A program made the position numbers and the translations under genes. Below are positions 12,208-24,031 of a stretch of DNA of 64,000 nucleotides, piece after piece (position 1 is the first letter of the stretch; each line of letters starts with the position of its first letter). Origin of the DNA: Dioscorea cayenensis subsp. rotundata (Eukaryota; Streptophyta; Magnoliopsida; Dioscoreales; Dioscoreaceae); assembly GCF_009730915.1 (NCBI RefSeq), contig NC_052489.1, positions 2,321,622-2,385,621 of the forward strand, read 5' to 3'. The notes under the pieces are model-generated. The model ran no database searches and had not been told where the DNA came from. It worked only from the letters and a program-made list of their open reading frames with translations.

Positions 12208-12945
12208 GACATCCTCTTCAAAGCAGCTTGCTAATCAACCACCAAATAGCATAAAAAAGGGAGCTTTTTAACGTTAATTTAATACATCATTCCTATAACA
12301 CAGAATCCTTGAACATCTAAAGCAACTCAAACTAAATTTCAATCAATAACGTGAAGAAAGAATTCCAGATACAATCAGCACACATAACATTTATAAAACA
12401 TTCAATTCATGAACAACATATCACCGGAGATAATATCAATCGAAGAAAATCCTTATCTTTTCAAAGGCTACGTGCACAAAACTCATCATAAAAGATTTCC
12501 AACAAAAAAAAAAAAGGAATCTTGGTAACCCCAAACAACAGAATTCCAAATAAAACCACAAAATGCGCAGAGATTCATCACCAAACAAATAAAAACATCA
12601 AAATACACCAACAAAATCCTTTTTTTTTTCCCAATCGGGGTTCTTCATGAAATCTAAAATCACTTCTATATCCAAATACAGCATAAAATAACAAAATTCG
12701 AACAGGAAAACCACTAAAACGGGAAAAACATCAGTAGGAAAGAGGCGATCATATTGTACTTCACTCAATTTAGTGAAAAACATCGAATCAATGGCTTAAT
12801 CGAAGGAAAATCAAGCAATACCTTCGCACTGACTTTTGGGGAAATTGGGAATGCGAAGCACTCTTCGTTATCGGAGAAAAAGAAATAAAGAAAATTTGAG
12901 CTTATATTATCATGTTTTTACAAATACCCCCCTGACAAATTTTTC

Positions 12946-15782
12946 TACTCCTTCCGTTTCTTTTTATGGGTGATGATTAACTGAATCTCACCAAAAAAAA
13001 ATTTAATTATGTCACACTCTGAACTCGGCTCAATAGATCCAGGACACTGACAAATAGCCATACACCTACAAAGCCGAAGCCAAATAGACATACAAAGTCT
13101 CAAATTTTGAACAAACAATCTAATAGAACTGTAATTTCAAAAGTTAACATCAAAATTTTACAAAGTTCAAAATTCCAACTTCAGATACAAACTGGTGTTC
13201 TATATATAAATCAAATACTCACACAGACAGAAAGACAACTCAAATTTAGAAGTGATCAAGAACACAATCTCTCGCTAGCTCACTAAGATGACTACTGTAT
13301 TAATCACTCTGAATCTGAAAAAAAAAATTTCAACAACAAAATTATGAGCTTAATAACCCAGTAAGTAACTCACTAAACATAACCGGGATCATAAAAAAGA
13401 TTTCCAGAAATTTAGAATTAAAAACCAATCATATCGGGGTTTTCAAATATTTATCAAAATTGTAGTCCATGAAATCAAAGATGCTCATCACAATATAATT
13501 TAATAGCAGACAGAAATATATATCTTCAAATCACTATGGCCAAAACAAAAATACCAGAGATTATTTGTTTACCCTCAGTGACCCGAGCCAGAATATCAGA
13601 GTTCATTTGTTTACCCTCGGTGACTCGAGCCAAAATATCAGAGGTCGTTATTCTTCACCGACGGAACGGTGTAAAACTATAGTTTCTTAACATAGTCAAA
13701 GTTTCATGTCGACATGGTCAGTGTTTAACCCCCAATGACAGGGTTATTGCCTAGTTAAATGGAGACTAAACGTATTTATATAAAAATAACTTTGTTATCC
13801 AAAAACAAACATAATTTTAGAATTTCAAACAAGTCAGGCAGACAGAATTTGCAGAATAATTTGCCAAGCAAACATACAAGCATATGCATGATCCCATTTG
13901 TTTATAGTAAAAATAATCCAATTATATTCAAAACAATTTACAAACATAATAATTTAAAGAATAACACACATGATCAGAATGTGGCAATTAATGTTTCGGG
14001 AAAAGAAAAGTAATTCAAAATTTTAATAAGTATATAATAACAAAAACTGGATCAAAGCCCAACAAATGTTTTAATATTATATAAGCAAGTTTTAAAAGAA
14101 TTTAAATAAATTCAAAATTGTCGATAATCAGAAATTATATATATAGAGAGAGACATTTATATGCAGTGTCACTTACTTGATTAACACCCAAAACTCCAAA
14201 TCTCACACTGAATCAAGTTTCTCAGAATACCCTATATTGGGAAGTAGCTTATTAGTTTCATTAACAAAATGAATTTTACAATAATCATGGGTTTACAAGA
14301 AAGCTTTAGAAGGTACAAATGCAAAAGATGAAGCTATCACTATACTTTCCTAAATATGGATCTTGTGAGGGTACAATAGCAATTATTCACTCTAAGGACA
14401 TATGAACAATTTCATAATAACTGTTGAGTACTAAACAACTTTACATATACTTTTCCAAATCATAAATTTGAAGATTCTGATAAATATAGACACCTAAGAT
14501 AATAACATATCCGAAATTCACATTATTTGGAATACTATTCAAATTATAACATTCATTTGATTCTCCAGCTATTTCTGCAAACTTATAATTCAGACATATA
14601 CTTTTAAAATATGCATATCTCTCAACCTACAACTCTAAAATAATACAATTTTACTAACAATCAGATAACTCAAAAATGAACAACTTTCCTATTTTTCACC
14701 TTATCCAATTCAATCTTCATGATCATCAAAAATGGCCATAATTCTTCAGGCTCTGCACAGAAATATCATCCGAGACACTTATAATAATAAAGTTATATCT
14801 CACAAACTATAGATGCTAAAAATTGAAATTTTGACATGTATTTAGGTAACATCAAAATCTACAACTTTCATATTTTACTCTCCTCCAAATTCCGCCTCTA
14901 AGATCCCTAAAATGGGAGAGAGATTTCTGCTATTATCAAAAACGAAAATCTAAAACTTATGAAATTAAATCAGCTTACAATTCCTTTCTCATGGCGAAAG
15001 ATTGTATCTCAATCAACCCTACATCGCATTACATCAAATATATCATGCAAAATCTCATCCTTCAGACGTGATTAAATCCATAAAAACAGCATGGTCAAAG
15101 ATCCTAAAGAGTATACTTAGGTGGACACATCAAAAGAGAAACAAAATTCCTTCAAAATACAAATTAGGAACAAACCCTAGAAACTCAAGGGCTAAAATCT
15201 ATGGTTTAAAGGTGAATAAAAAAATATGAACAAATTTTAGGATTTCAGAAAGAAAGAACTCTAACAGAGCCAACAAACATCAAGAAAATAAGAAATAAAA
15301 AAAATCTGCACAAAGCTCCAAGATCTTACCTTGAAAGTAGAAGCAAAACAACTCAAGATCCACTCGTCCTTGCCGATGGCACTACCAAGAAGGAAAGGAA
15401 AGGAAAATTGGAAGTTTTTTTCAACAATAGAAGATTGTGGGCGGTGGAGAGCAGTCAGATCGTGAGTTTTTTTGTTAAGAAGAAGGGTTTTAAAATCTTA
15501 AAATCAATGGCTCTGATTGAAAAAAGTTTGCATCGACGGCTATAATATAATCAGAGAGTAGGGTCTACAAGTTATTTCATAAAATTTTATAGAAAATTAG
15601 TTTTTTTTTAAATTACCCATAATTTATATTTTCACATTTCCCTTATTTTTAATTCCAATAAAGAGAGTTGAGTAAAATGTTAAAGGTAATTTTGAAAAAA
15701 AATAATAAATACTTTTTTATGTTAAAAAATGACTGATAAAACAGAACATGGATTTGTGACATAAATAGAAATTAAGGGAATA
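12946..15782. mobile_element. Possible TA-flanked TIR element, perhaps split by an LTR fragment
   Basis: TA at 12946-12947 is followed by CTCCTTCCGTTTCTTTTTATG. The right end before TA at 15781-15782 reads, on the minus strand, TTCCCTTAATTTCTATTTATG, which matches at about 15 of 21 positions. Such CTCCYTCCGT termini with a TA target are typical of Stowaway-like elements. Inside, at 13010, begins TGTCACACTCTGAACTCGG, which resembles the terminus of many plant Ty3/Gypsy LTRs (TGTCACAC...). Its other end was not identified. No gag or pol was seen. The nested interpretation is inference. Confidence 0.35.
13563..13650. repeat. Direct duplication, about 42-bp period
   Basis: The phrase TTTGTTTACCCTC followed by GTGAC(C/T)CGAGCCA and AATATCAGAG occurs twice in a row with a 42-bp offset. 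It lies within the putative LTR fragment and is relatively GC rich compared with its surroundings. Confidence 0.7.
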
Positions 15783-16240
15783 ATTATTAATTATGCATAA
15801 AGATCTCCCAGAATAAAAATTATCAAATGTCAGTATGGCGATATATTAAGATATATATAATTACCTTATAAACCTATATTTTACTATGCCAGTACCTATA
15901 TTAGATAGTTATTTTATATAATTATTATATTGTATTATGTTACAATGAATATCATTTATTGTACATTGTTATCATATATAGTTGTATTCTTACACTATGA
16001 GTGTCTTCTTAACGTTTATATTTAGTGCTATAGCTTTGTTTTTATGTAATATTGAGTTAATTCATATTTTTTTATTATTAATAAAAAAAAATCTAGTTTT
16101 CTCATCTCTTACTCTAGCATCTACTTTGTTTTAGGATCAATAAATTTTAATTGTAGAGGTTAAATATATATTAATTGATAACTTTGAAATGCAAAACTTT
16201 AAAATATTCAAACATAATTTATTATAGCACTAATATAATT

Positions 16241-16580
16241 CAGGTTTATAAGAATTGACCAATAATATCACTTTTCGAACATCTTAGAATTTACGAGTAT
16301 ATACACGACAAAATTTGTCGTAAGTGATTTAACTGATAATTTTATTTTATGTGTTGTCGATACATGACAATTTACAAAAAGATACATTGTCAAAAACCTT
16401 AAATATGATTCAGGCTTATAAGAATCGACCAATAATATCACTTCCAACATCTTAGAATTTACGAGTATATGCACGACAAAATTTGTCGTAAGTGATTTAA
16501 CTAATAATTTTATTTTATGTATTGTCGATACACCACAATTTACAAAAAAAAAATAAATCGTCAAAAACCTTAAATTTTGG
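16241..16580. repeat. Two-copy tandem duplication, about 170-bp period
   Basis: CAGGTTTATAAGAAT at 16241 recurs as CAGGCTTATAAGAAT at 16411, and the two units align along their whole length with scattered substitutions. Each unit carries the near-palindrome ACGACAAAATTTGTCGT. No coding role is apparent. Confidence 0.85.
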
Positions 16581-17339
16581 ACCTCAGTAAAATTGAATTA
16601 AATAATATTTTTGGTAAATCAATAAATATCAATAGCATAAATAGAATTAAAAAAAAAAACTTGAGAAACTATTATTTTAAAGGAACGGTGGGGTTTGCCA
16701 ACAATAACTACGGTGTAGTATGATTGAGAGGTTTCAAGTCAAATCTCTCAACTTGTATATTGCACTAGGTCCCCTGAGTGAGTTTTTTGTGAGAAATACA
16801 TCTCGTTCTCCCCTTCAAAATTACATGAAAAAAGGGTTTATTTTTAGGATGTCATTTAAGCCATCATAACTAGTGCACTTTTATACTGATTTGTCTTTTA
16901 ATTTGGTGTTTGTCGCCTTATATAAATATGTGTGTGTATATATATATATATATAATTTTAAAGAAGTACAACCCTTCACTTCAAGGCACTTTACAAGACT
17001 CCAATTTAGAGAAAATACTAAAAAAAAAGCTGTAAAATAGAGATAAACATTGAAATATAGAGAACCAAAACAAACTTCATCCCTTGTTGACAGGTGTAAT
17101 GAATATGTTGCAATATACATACATAATATATAAAAAAAATTTATGACGCACCATAACACGTGCTAAGCAAGCACCATTGAAACAATATATATATATATAT
17201 ATCAATGATATACAAAATCTACAATCACTTAACTCTAATGACATACTAATCACAACCCTTAATCTATGATTAGCTAACCCCAATAAATACACCAGCAACA
17301 CACTCAGTACTCATTCAGCCTTCTCTTCCTCAACTCTTC

Positions 17340-17725
17340 AAATGGCTCCATCTTATAAAGAGATAAAGAGAAAGAGTACTGAGAGAGATATGCACAAGCT
17401 TCTCTTTCTCCTTCTCTAGTTCCTCTCTCTTAGCTTCATCTACATTCATTATTTGCTTCTAATTAAGGTGATCTCTTTCTCTCTTTCTCTCTTTCTCTAT
17501 TGATCTATATATATATATATATATATATACATTTCAACTGTTAGAACTCTTCACAGAGTTCTCTTTCCCCTTCTTTAGCTCCTCTTCTCTTAGCATCATC
17601 TACATTAATTAATTGCCTCTAATTAAGGTGATCTCTTTCTCTCTTAATTTCTCTATTGATATATATATATATATATATGTATATATGCATTTCAATTGTT
17701 AGAACTCTTAATAGAGTTCTATTTC
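17340..17725. repeat. Tandem duplication upstream of the FAF-like gene, about 159-bp period
   Basis: A pyrimidine-rich segment TAG(T/C)TCCTC...CTTAGC(T/A)TCATCTACATT, then CTCTAATTAAGGTGATCTCT, starts at 17417 and again at 17576. TA microsatellites follow each copy. The motif AATTAAG|GTGATC could act as a splice donor in both copies, so this may be a duplicated 5'-leader exon end. A TATAAAGAG motif lies at about 17354. Promoter or leader assignment is inference. Confidence 0.7.
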
Positions 17726-18292
17726 TCTTGGTATATATCCATAGATCTACATATATACATGTCAAGCATTAGAACTAGTTCTTCACAAAGCTTTGTGTGT
17801 TTTTAAAGGGTGTATATATATATATATATATATATATGAAAACATGAAGAACATGAGGAGCTTTGAGATCTTAAGATTTCTGCATGGTTTTACAGTACTT
17901 TTGAATATTCAAATAATTTAAAAAATGTTTTTTTATTTATTTAAAGAGAGAGAAAGATTGAATCTTGGATTCCATTATCTTGGTTTCTGTGCACCTTTTT
18001 CCACTCCAGCCGGCCGTTTTGTTACTTCTTCCCAAGCTTGTCCTTGTCTGGAAATATAAAACATATGAGGGGGTTTCTGTGGATTTACCTTTATCTGCCA
18101 CGTGTCCAAGAATATCAATTGACGGTACCGATAGTGATGGAAATTTCGTAATTCATCCCTTTTTTTTATTCTTATTTGCAGATTAGTCCCCAGAGGTCAC
18201 TACAACACCCTGCTTATCTGGCACCGCTTTTCATTAAAACCCCTCACTTTGTGTCCATTATCAAATACCCCCTTAAAAACTTCAAGCTCAAC

Positions 18293-18835
18293 ATGCAAGC
18301 CCCTGAGCCATCATCCTCTCCTATCAAAGTTGAAGCTGAAACCCTAGAACTCAAAACCCTAGTTTCTCTGAATGACGACAGTGATGAATATGAAGATGAA
18401 GACGAAGAAGACAATGATGCATGTTGGGGATCATATGGAAGAAGAAACACAAGAATAAAATTTCCACGTCCAATTAACTTCTTAGTAAAATCATGCAGCA
18501 GTTCAACGTACAGAAGAGCATGGTTATGGAAAAAAGTACGTGGAGATAATCACATAATGATACAAGCAATGCCTTTCAATCGACATGAATGTATGGTTGC
18601 AGCAAAGGAAGGTGGAAATCTCAAACTTGAAGTTTTTGAGAAAGATGATTATGTGAATGAATGCAGAAGACTGATGAATTTGAAGAAAGAACAAGAGATG
18701 AGTGCAGTTACAGAGAATGTAGTTGAAGAAGTTATAAGTGGGGAAATGAAGAGCATGATGATCATGGATGAGAAGGTCTTGCCATCAAGTTTTGGAACAG
18801 GTTTAGCAGTGGGAGATGATCAATGTGGTGGATGA
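18293..18835 (+). CDS. FANTASTIC FOUR (FAF) domain protein, FAF-like
   Basis: Intronless in the coding part, 180 residues. The FAF-type domain spans about residues 60-125. FPRPINFLVKSC is followed by a Trp-Lys core (WLWKKVRGDNHIMIQAMPF), the H-E pair (NRHECMVAAK) and GGNLKLEVFEKDD. This matches the family pattern FPPPI..L, then R..DGRL, then HE..A...GRL.L. An acidic run (DDSDEYEDEDEEDND) precedes it, as in other FAF members. FAF proteins act in the nucleus and modulate shoot meristem size through the WUSCHEL/CLAVATA loop; FAF-like members are less well studied. The frame is open upstream to about 18176, but the first in-frame ATG is at 18293. A leader intron ending at the CAG near 18010 or TTGCAG near 18181 is plausible. 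Confidence 0.78.
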   Translation: MQAPEPSSSPIKVEAETLELKTLVSLNDDSDEYEDEDEEDNDACWGSYGRRNTRIKFPRPINFLVKSCSSSTYRRAWLWKKVRGDNHIMIQAMPFNRHECMVAAKEGGNLKLEVFEKDDYVNECRRLMNLKKEQEMSAVTENVVEEVISGEMKSMMIMDEKVLPSSFGTGLAVGDDQCGG

Positions 18836-18977
18836 GATTGATGTGGTTGAAAAACACAAGGGGTTTGTGCAAAGTGAAGGTGCATGGAGGAAAAGGTGAA
18901 GGTTTGTTTGTAGACTTTGTTTTGATTATTTGTAGCAGTGATGTGTCTAGTACAAGTGCATTACATATGTATATGTA

Positions 18978-19455
18978 TGCATGTATGTATGTATATATGT
19001 GGTTCATAATGCTGTAGTGTAGTTTGTATGTGATTTTGTAGTTAATTATAGTAGTTAAAATCTTGCTTTCTTTTATAGAGAAAATTCAATTAGTATTTTG
19101 CTAATTAAAGTTTTTCTTCTAATGTTTTCTCGCTTAGCATGTATGTATGTACGTATATGGTATATAATGTTAATATGTTATAGTGTAGTTTGTATGTGAT
19201 TGTAGTTGATTAGTAGTTGAAATCTTGCTTTCTTTTATAGAGAAAGATTTAATAAATATTTTGCTAATTAAAGTTTTAATTTCTTCTAATATTTTCTCGT
19301 TTAACATATGTATGTATGTATGTATGTGGTATGTATATAATAATGTTAATATATATATGTTACAGTGTAGTTTGTATGTGATTGTAGTTAAAATTGTGCT
19401 TTTCTTTTCTAGAGAATATTCAACATAAATTTTGCTAGTTAAAGTTTTGGTTTCT
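18978..19455. repeat. Three-copy tandem repeat in the 3' flank of the FAF-like gene
   Basis: The marker GTGTAGTTTGTATGTGATT occurs at 19017, 19183 and 19365 (periods 166 and 182). Each unit has the same order: a GTAT microsatellite, the marker, CTTGCTTTCTTTTATAGAG and TTTTGCTA(A/G)TTAAAG. The first copy begins about 140 bp after the stop codon, so the array may lie in or alter the 3' untranslated region. Confidence 0.85.
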
Positions 19456-19799
19456 ATTTTATTTTATTTCTTGGATATTAATTTGATTGTGAAAGAAAGG
19501 TACATTTGATCAAAGATTCAAATGAACAAAAATGGAAATTGATATTTATAGGGTAATTTTCTAATAATTCTAGATGTGAGACTCGCTTAATTTGATTGAG
19601 CAATAAGATTAATAATGAAAATTTTGTAAAATAAATAATAAAAAATAAATTATTATTGTGATTTTATTGTTTTTGTTTAATTAATCAATTTTTAATAGTT
19701 ATGATTTATACCGCAAAAAGAATAATTTTTTAAGATAATATTTTTTTTAATTTAAATAAAAGAGATTATTCAATTAATCAAAGAAAGAAGAACCCTGTC

Positions 19800-19841
<42 letters not shown>

Positions 19842-20949
19842 TTAACTATTTATATATATTTTTCTATATCTCTTTCTTGGAAAGTCTCTTTAATTTTTCG
19901 TAATATACCATGAAGTTTATAGTCCCAAAAAATATTCTCAATCACTCTATTTTTGTCCATGAAAACATATCTAGAAATTACGGTACATAATATAATTTGC
20001 AAAAACTAAATGAAGAACCTCATAATATATTAATATTTATGAAGTTATGATCTGTATTTCATTAATTGTAAAATCAAGTACATGATATTTATTTATTTAT
20101 TATATACAAAATTTAGATAGAGAGAGATTTGAATGCTAATTAATGGCCAACTTTTTTAGAGAAGGATAGAGAGTTATATTATTTATTTATTGATTATTAT
20201 TCATTTCTTCTTTTTTTTATTATTATTATTTGAAGATTCTTTTGATTTAATTATTGGATATGATTCCAATTTCAAACCATCTAAACATAAGTCAAAGTGG
20301 CTAAAACATGGTCTTAGCATCCAAGGTTAGTCAACATCATGAAACAAAATAAGCCTTGAAAATTCATGATTTTACCAACTAAATACTTTGAAATATCTAA
20401 TTTATAGTTTATTGAAAAGAATGGCATTTCCTTTTTTAAATAAAAAACGAAAGATAGAAGAATGGCATTTCCACATGTGAAAAGTTAGCCAGAGAGTAAT
20501 GTTTAGGTTATTTATATAACTGATTTTTTAATATGAAAAATTGTGCTTGCCAAAAAATACACATGTTAAAAAAAATTACAACTGATTTACTTAAATTAGA
20601 GAAATTTATTTTTTATTAAGCTTCTATTACTATATCATTCTAGAAAACATGCGAGTAAAAACATTAGTGTATCAATACTAAAATTAATCAAAATTATTAA
20701 GATATTTACTCTCACCCACGAAGTTGAGCGTTTGACTTCCTCGCGATGCATATAAATACTGTAGGGTATATGTAATTATATGTCTATTAAAAAAATAAAT
20801 AGAAAAAAACAAAAAGAAAAGGTTTACACTCTTGAGAAAAAGTCATATATATATATATATATATTATACTGCAGGTAAAATAAATAAATAAATAATACAA
20901 ACATGTGTTGATGGAGTGGTTTGTTTATGAAATAAGAGATTTTTTTTAT

Positions 20950-20991
<42 letters not shown>

Positions 20992-21183
20992 TTCCTGTTA
21001 AAAACAAGTACAACTAATTCTTCCACAAACAGATCATCCTCATAAATATGCTATTGAAAGCAAATACATAAATTTCTTGTTTTCTCCAAAAAGAAAAAAA
21101 AATTGCTTCCCAAATCTCAAATGGCTTCTCATCCATAATCAATTGTTAGTCTATTATTAATCTCTGTTTTTTGAGGAATAACA
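19456..21183. other. A+T-rich intergenic region with TTA and TAA microsatellites
   Basis: No supported gene. It contains (TTA)n at 19801-19841 and (TAA)n at 20951-20989, plus a TA run at about 20847-20864. The last 100-150 bases should include the SDR promoter and leader. Confidence 0.5.
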
Positions 21184-23663
21184 ATGGATTCAGAGGAGTC
21201 AGTGGTGGTAATCACAGGGTGTTCTGATGGTGGTATAGGGCCATGCTCTTGCCCTAGCTTTTGCTGAGAAGAATTGCTTGGTTGTGGCCACTAGTAGGTC
21301 TTTCGAGTTCAATGAGGAGTCTTGAGGGTGATTCTAGGGTTTTTCTTCAAGAACTTGATGTTGTTTCAGAGGAGAGCATTAGGAAAGTGATTGAGACTGT
21401 TTTGGAGAAGTATGGCAGGGTTGATGTGCTTGTGAACAATGCTGGAATGCATTTGGTTGGACCTCTGGCTGAGATTCCAATGGCTTCTGTTGAGCAAGTG
21501 TTCAATACTAATGTCTATGGTAATGCCCTATTTCTTTGGTACTTTTATTTGTTTTCTTGTTAGTTAAAATCATATTCATGTTTTGATTTTGTTGAGATTG
21601 TGGTGTGAATTGTGGATAGGAATTGGTTGTATTTGTGTTGGTTGAAAAAACTTCAAATTTATTATCTTGTTGAGATGGGTGGCAATGGCATGAAATGTGA
21701 GAGAAGTTGGGGAAGAATAGTATTAGGGTTGCTTGAAGAACATTGAGTTGTATGATTTTGTTGCAACTGTGGTATGAATTGTGGATTGGAATTGGTGGTA
21801 TCAGGGTTAGTTGAAAAAACTTCAAATTTATGATCTTGTTGAGATGGGTGGCAATGGCATGAAGTGTGGGAGAAGTTGGGAAGAATAGTACTAGGGTTGC
21901 TTGAAGAACATTTAGTTGTATGATTTTGTTGAAATTGAGGTATGAATTGTGGATAGTAATTGGTGGTATTAGGGATTAGTTGAAAAAACTTTGAATTTAT
22001 GATTTTGTTGAGATGGGTGGCATGAAGTGTGAGAGAAATTGGGAAGAATAGTACTAGGGTTGCTTGAAGAACAGTGAGCTGTATGATTTTGTTGAAATTG
22101 TGGTATGAATTGTGGATAGGAATTGGTGGTATTAAGGTTAGTTGAAAAAACTTTGAATTTATGATTTTGTTGAGATGGGTGGCATGAAGTGTGAGAGAAA
22201 TTGGGAAGAGTAGTACTAGGTTTACTTGACAAGAACATTGAGCTGTGTAATTTTGTTGAAATTGCAGCATAAAGTGTTAGTAAAATTGGAAAGAATATTG
22301 AATCGTATGATTTCTGTGGTGTAAACTGTGACTGCGACTCTGCGAGGGTAGTTGGATAGAATGATGCCAGGGGTACTTGTTAGAGATTGAATTGTTTATG
22401 TTCTCCAACGCTGAGGCCTTTTTTTCTTAAATCGACTCAAAGAATAGAGTGGATTAGTTTAGGTTCTTTTGTAAAGTTTTGTGGAATATCGAATGAGTAG
22501 ATAATAAAAGTTTGTCCTCGAGCCAAATAAATAAAATTTTGAGTGAGCAAAATGATTGCTCTGATTCAAACACAAGAAAATTTTGTTTGTGGATCTTAAA
22601 TTTTCAGATGGCTGTTGTAGCGAAGAGGATATCTTTCTGTGGTGTTCTTGTTCATCAATATGGAATTTTCCAACCTATGTTAAATTATTTTTTATTCTAG
22701 TCTTTTTTAAATTCTGTTTTCAAGGTGTTAATTATGAATCCAATTACTTACCGCTTACTAGCCTCTTCTATTGTCATCAAATTAGACATCATAATTGTTC
22801 TTTATAAACCAGCACTGAATTTTTGCATTTCCTGAAGTCGATGCAGTGATATGAAACATTGAGAATCAAATACATGCAGTGATTTTGTTTTAGCACATTC
22901 CATTATGTGATAACTTTTGATTTCTCATCTATTTTGAGTATCCAAGATGATACACTCCGCTACATATTGCAGTTATTACAATCATATTGCATTCAAGTAA
23001 ATTGCATTGTATGATTCATCACCGGTGTCACCTACACGAACTCCTTTTTTTATATTTACTTTGATTGTCATTTTATCTTCAGGTTCTCTAAGATTAATTC
23101 AAGCTGTTTTCCCACACATGATGAGTAGAAGGAAGGGGAAGATAGTAAATGTTGGAAGTGTTGCCGCATTGGCTCCTGGACCATGGGCAGGTGTTTATTC
23201 AGCTTCAAAAGCTGCAGTTCATGCCTTATCTGATAGCTTGAGGTTTGTATGAGCACCTTAAAAGATTTTCGTGTTTCAATTCTCCGTCGAACAATTGGCT
23301 TGAATTTGAAAACACTTTTCTGGTGTTTGCAGAGTCGAGCTAAGTACTTACGGCATCAAGGTAATCAATGTGGCTCCAGGTGCTATTACATCGAACTTGG
23401 GGAATTCTTCGTTGACTAGATACGAGCAGATGCCTGAATGGAAGTACTTTAATCAGTTTGAGGCTGCTATGAGGAAAAGAACAACAATCTCTCAGGGCCC
23501 AAGATCTACACCAGCAGAAGAGTTTGCGAAAAAGACAGTGGTTGTTGTGCTTAAGAAAAATCCACCACCCTGGTTCTCTTATGGGCGTATATCCACAATA
23601 CTCGGCATTCTGTATTATCTTCCGCTCCGCGTCAGGGATTGGATTTATAGATTGGTTTTCTAG
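21184..23663 (+). CDS. Short-chain dehydrogenase/reductase (AYR1-like), frame broken by two +1 bases
   Basis: Three exons (21184-21519, 23083-23242, 23333-23663) encode a classical SDR of about 274 residues. It has the cofactor loop TGCSDGGIG (11-19), NNAG (84-87), catalytic Ser137 (NVGSVA) and YSASK (Tyr150, Lys154). The C-terminal stretch [18 protein letters not shown] is hydrophobic, suggesting membrane association. The closest family is the 1-acyldihydroxyacetone-phosphate reductase-like SDR group; the substrate is not deducible. As written, exon 1 is out of frame twice: one extra base in the GGGCC at 21238-21242, and one extra T at 21301-21303. Removing one base at each site restores both protein similarity and the intron phases. 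Either the assembly is wrong or this allele is inactive. It runs convergently to the CID gene, 368 bp between stop codons. Confidence 0.85.
21591..22265. repeat. Minisatellite in SDR intron 1, four to five copies of about 165 bp
   Basis: The marker GTTGAAATTGTGGTATGAATT (with variants) recurs at 21591, 21760, 21928, 22091 and 22255 (periods 169, 168, 163, 164). Each unit also contains GTTGAAAAAACTT, GAGATGGGTGGCA, GAGAGAA(G/A)TTGG and GGTT(G/T)(C/A)TTGA. The fifth copy decays. Because 168 is a multiple of three, the reverse strand shows a fortuitous open frame of about 200 codons that is not a gene. Confidence 0.9.
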
Positions 23664-24031
23664 AATTTTTATGAAAAGCTAAAAGTATCAGTATATGCAT
23701 CAACTCGGTGACTTTATTATTTCGCATTCTTATTGAAGGAGAAAGTTATATGTTTATGGAAAAAGTGTGATTTGATTAGTTATACTCCATGAATCTGTTG
23801 TTTGTTCTGCTGTTGCAATTGATAATGTATGGACTTAGTTCTTCACAATCAGAATCCAGTTTTTATGATTCTATGCAAAAATGTAAGAAAAAACTAGTAC
23901 AAGTACAACAGCAGGGCATTCTCAAAATCTTAAGCCAAGAAACCTGTCAGAATTATATAACTTTTTTCATTCAGCTCAATTCCGAACATTGTTTTGAAAT
24001 TGTATAGCATTGTAACAATGATACAGAGAAG

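Larger units (their letters stand above)
12900..17340. other. Repeat-rich intergenic region without a supported gene
   Basis: Between the F-box gene leader and the FAF-like gene I see no recognisable protein. Contents: a candidate TA-flanked TIR element with a possible LTR inside it (12946-15782), a 42-bp direct duplication at about 13563-13650, and a 170-bp tandem duplication (16241-16580). The remainder is A+T rich. Frames of 60-98 codons occur by chance. Confidence 0.55.

Noticed and set aside
15002-15229. 75-codon Lys-rich frame
   Set aside because: Low-complexity A-rich DNA inside the putative LTR fragment; no similarity recognised and no splice context.
16690-16820. tRNA- or SINE-like phrase (GATTGAGAGGTTTCAAGTC)
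   Set aside because: It weakly resembles a B box, but I could not find an A box, cloverleaf or poly-T/A tail at the expected distance.
17342-17419. Short ATG frame (MAPSYKEIKRKS...) before the FAF-like gene
   Set aside because: Only 25 codons, ending inside the duplicated pyrimidine tract; no evidence that it is a conserved upstream ORF.
21662-22270. Open frame of about 200 codons on the minus strand within SDR intron 1
   Set aside because: It is a by-product of the minisatellite; the period is near a multiple of three and the sequence is repetitive with no known fold.
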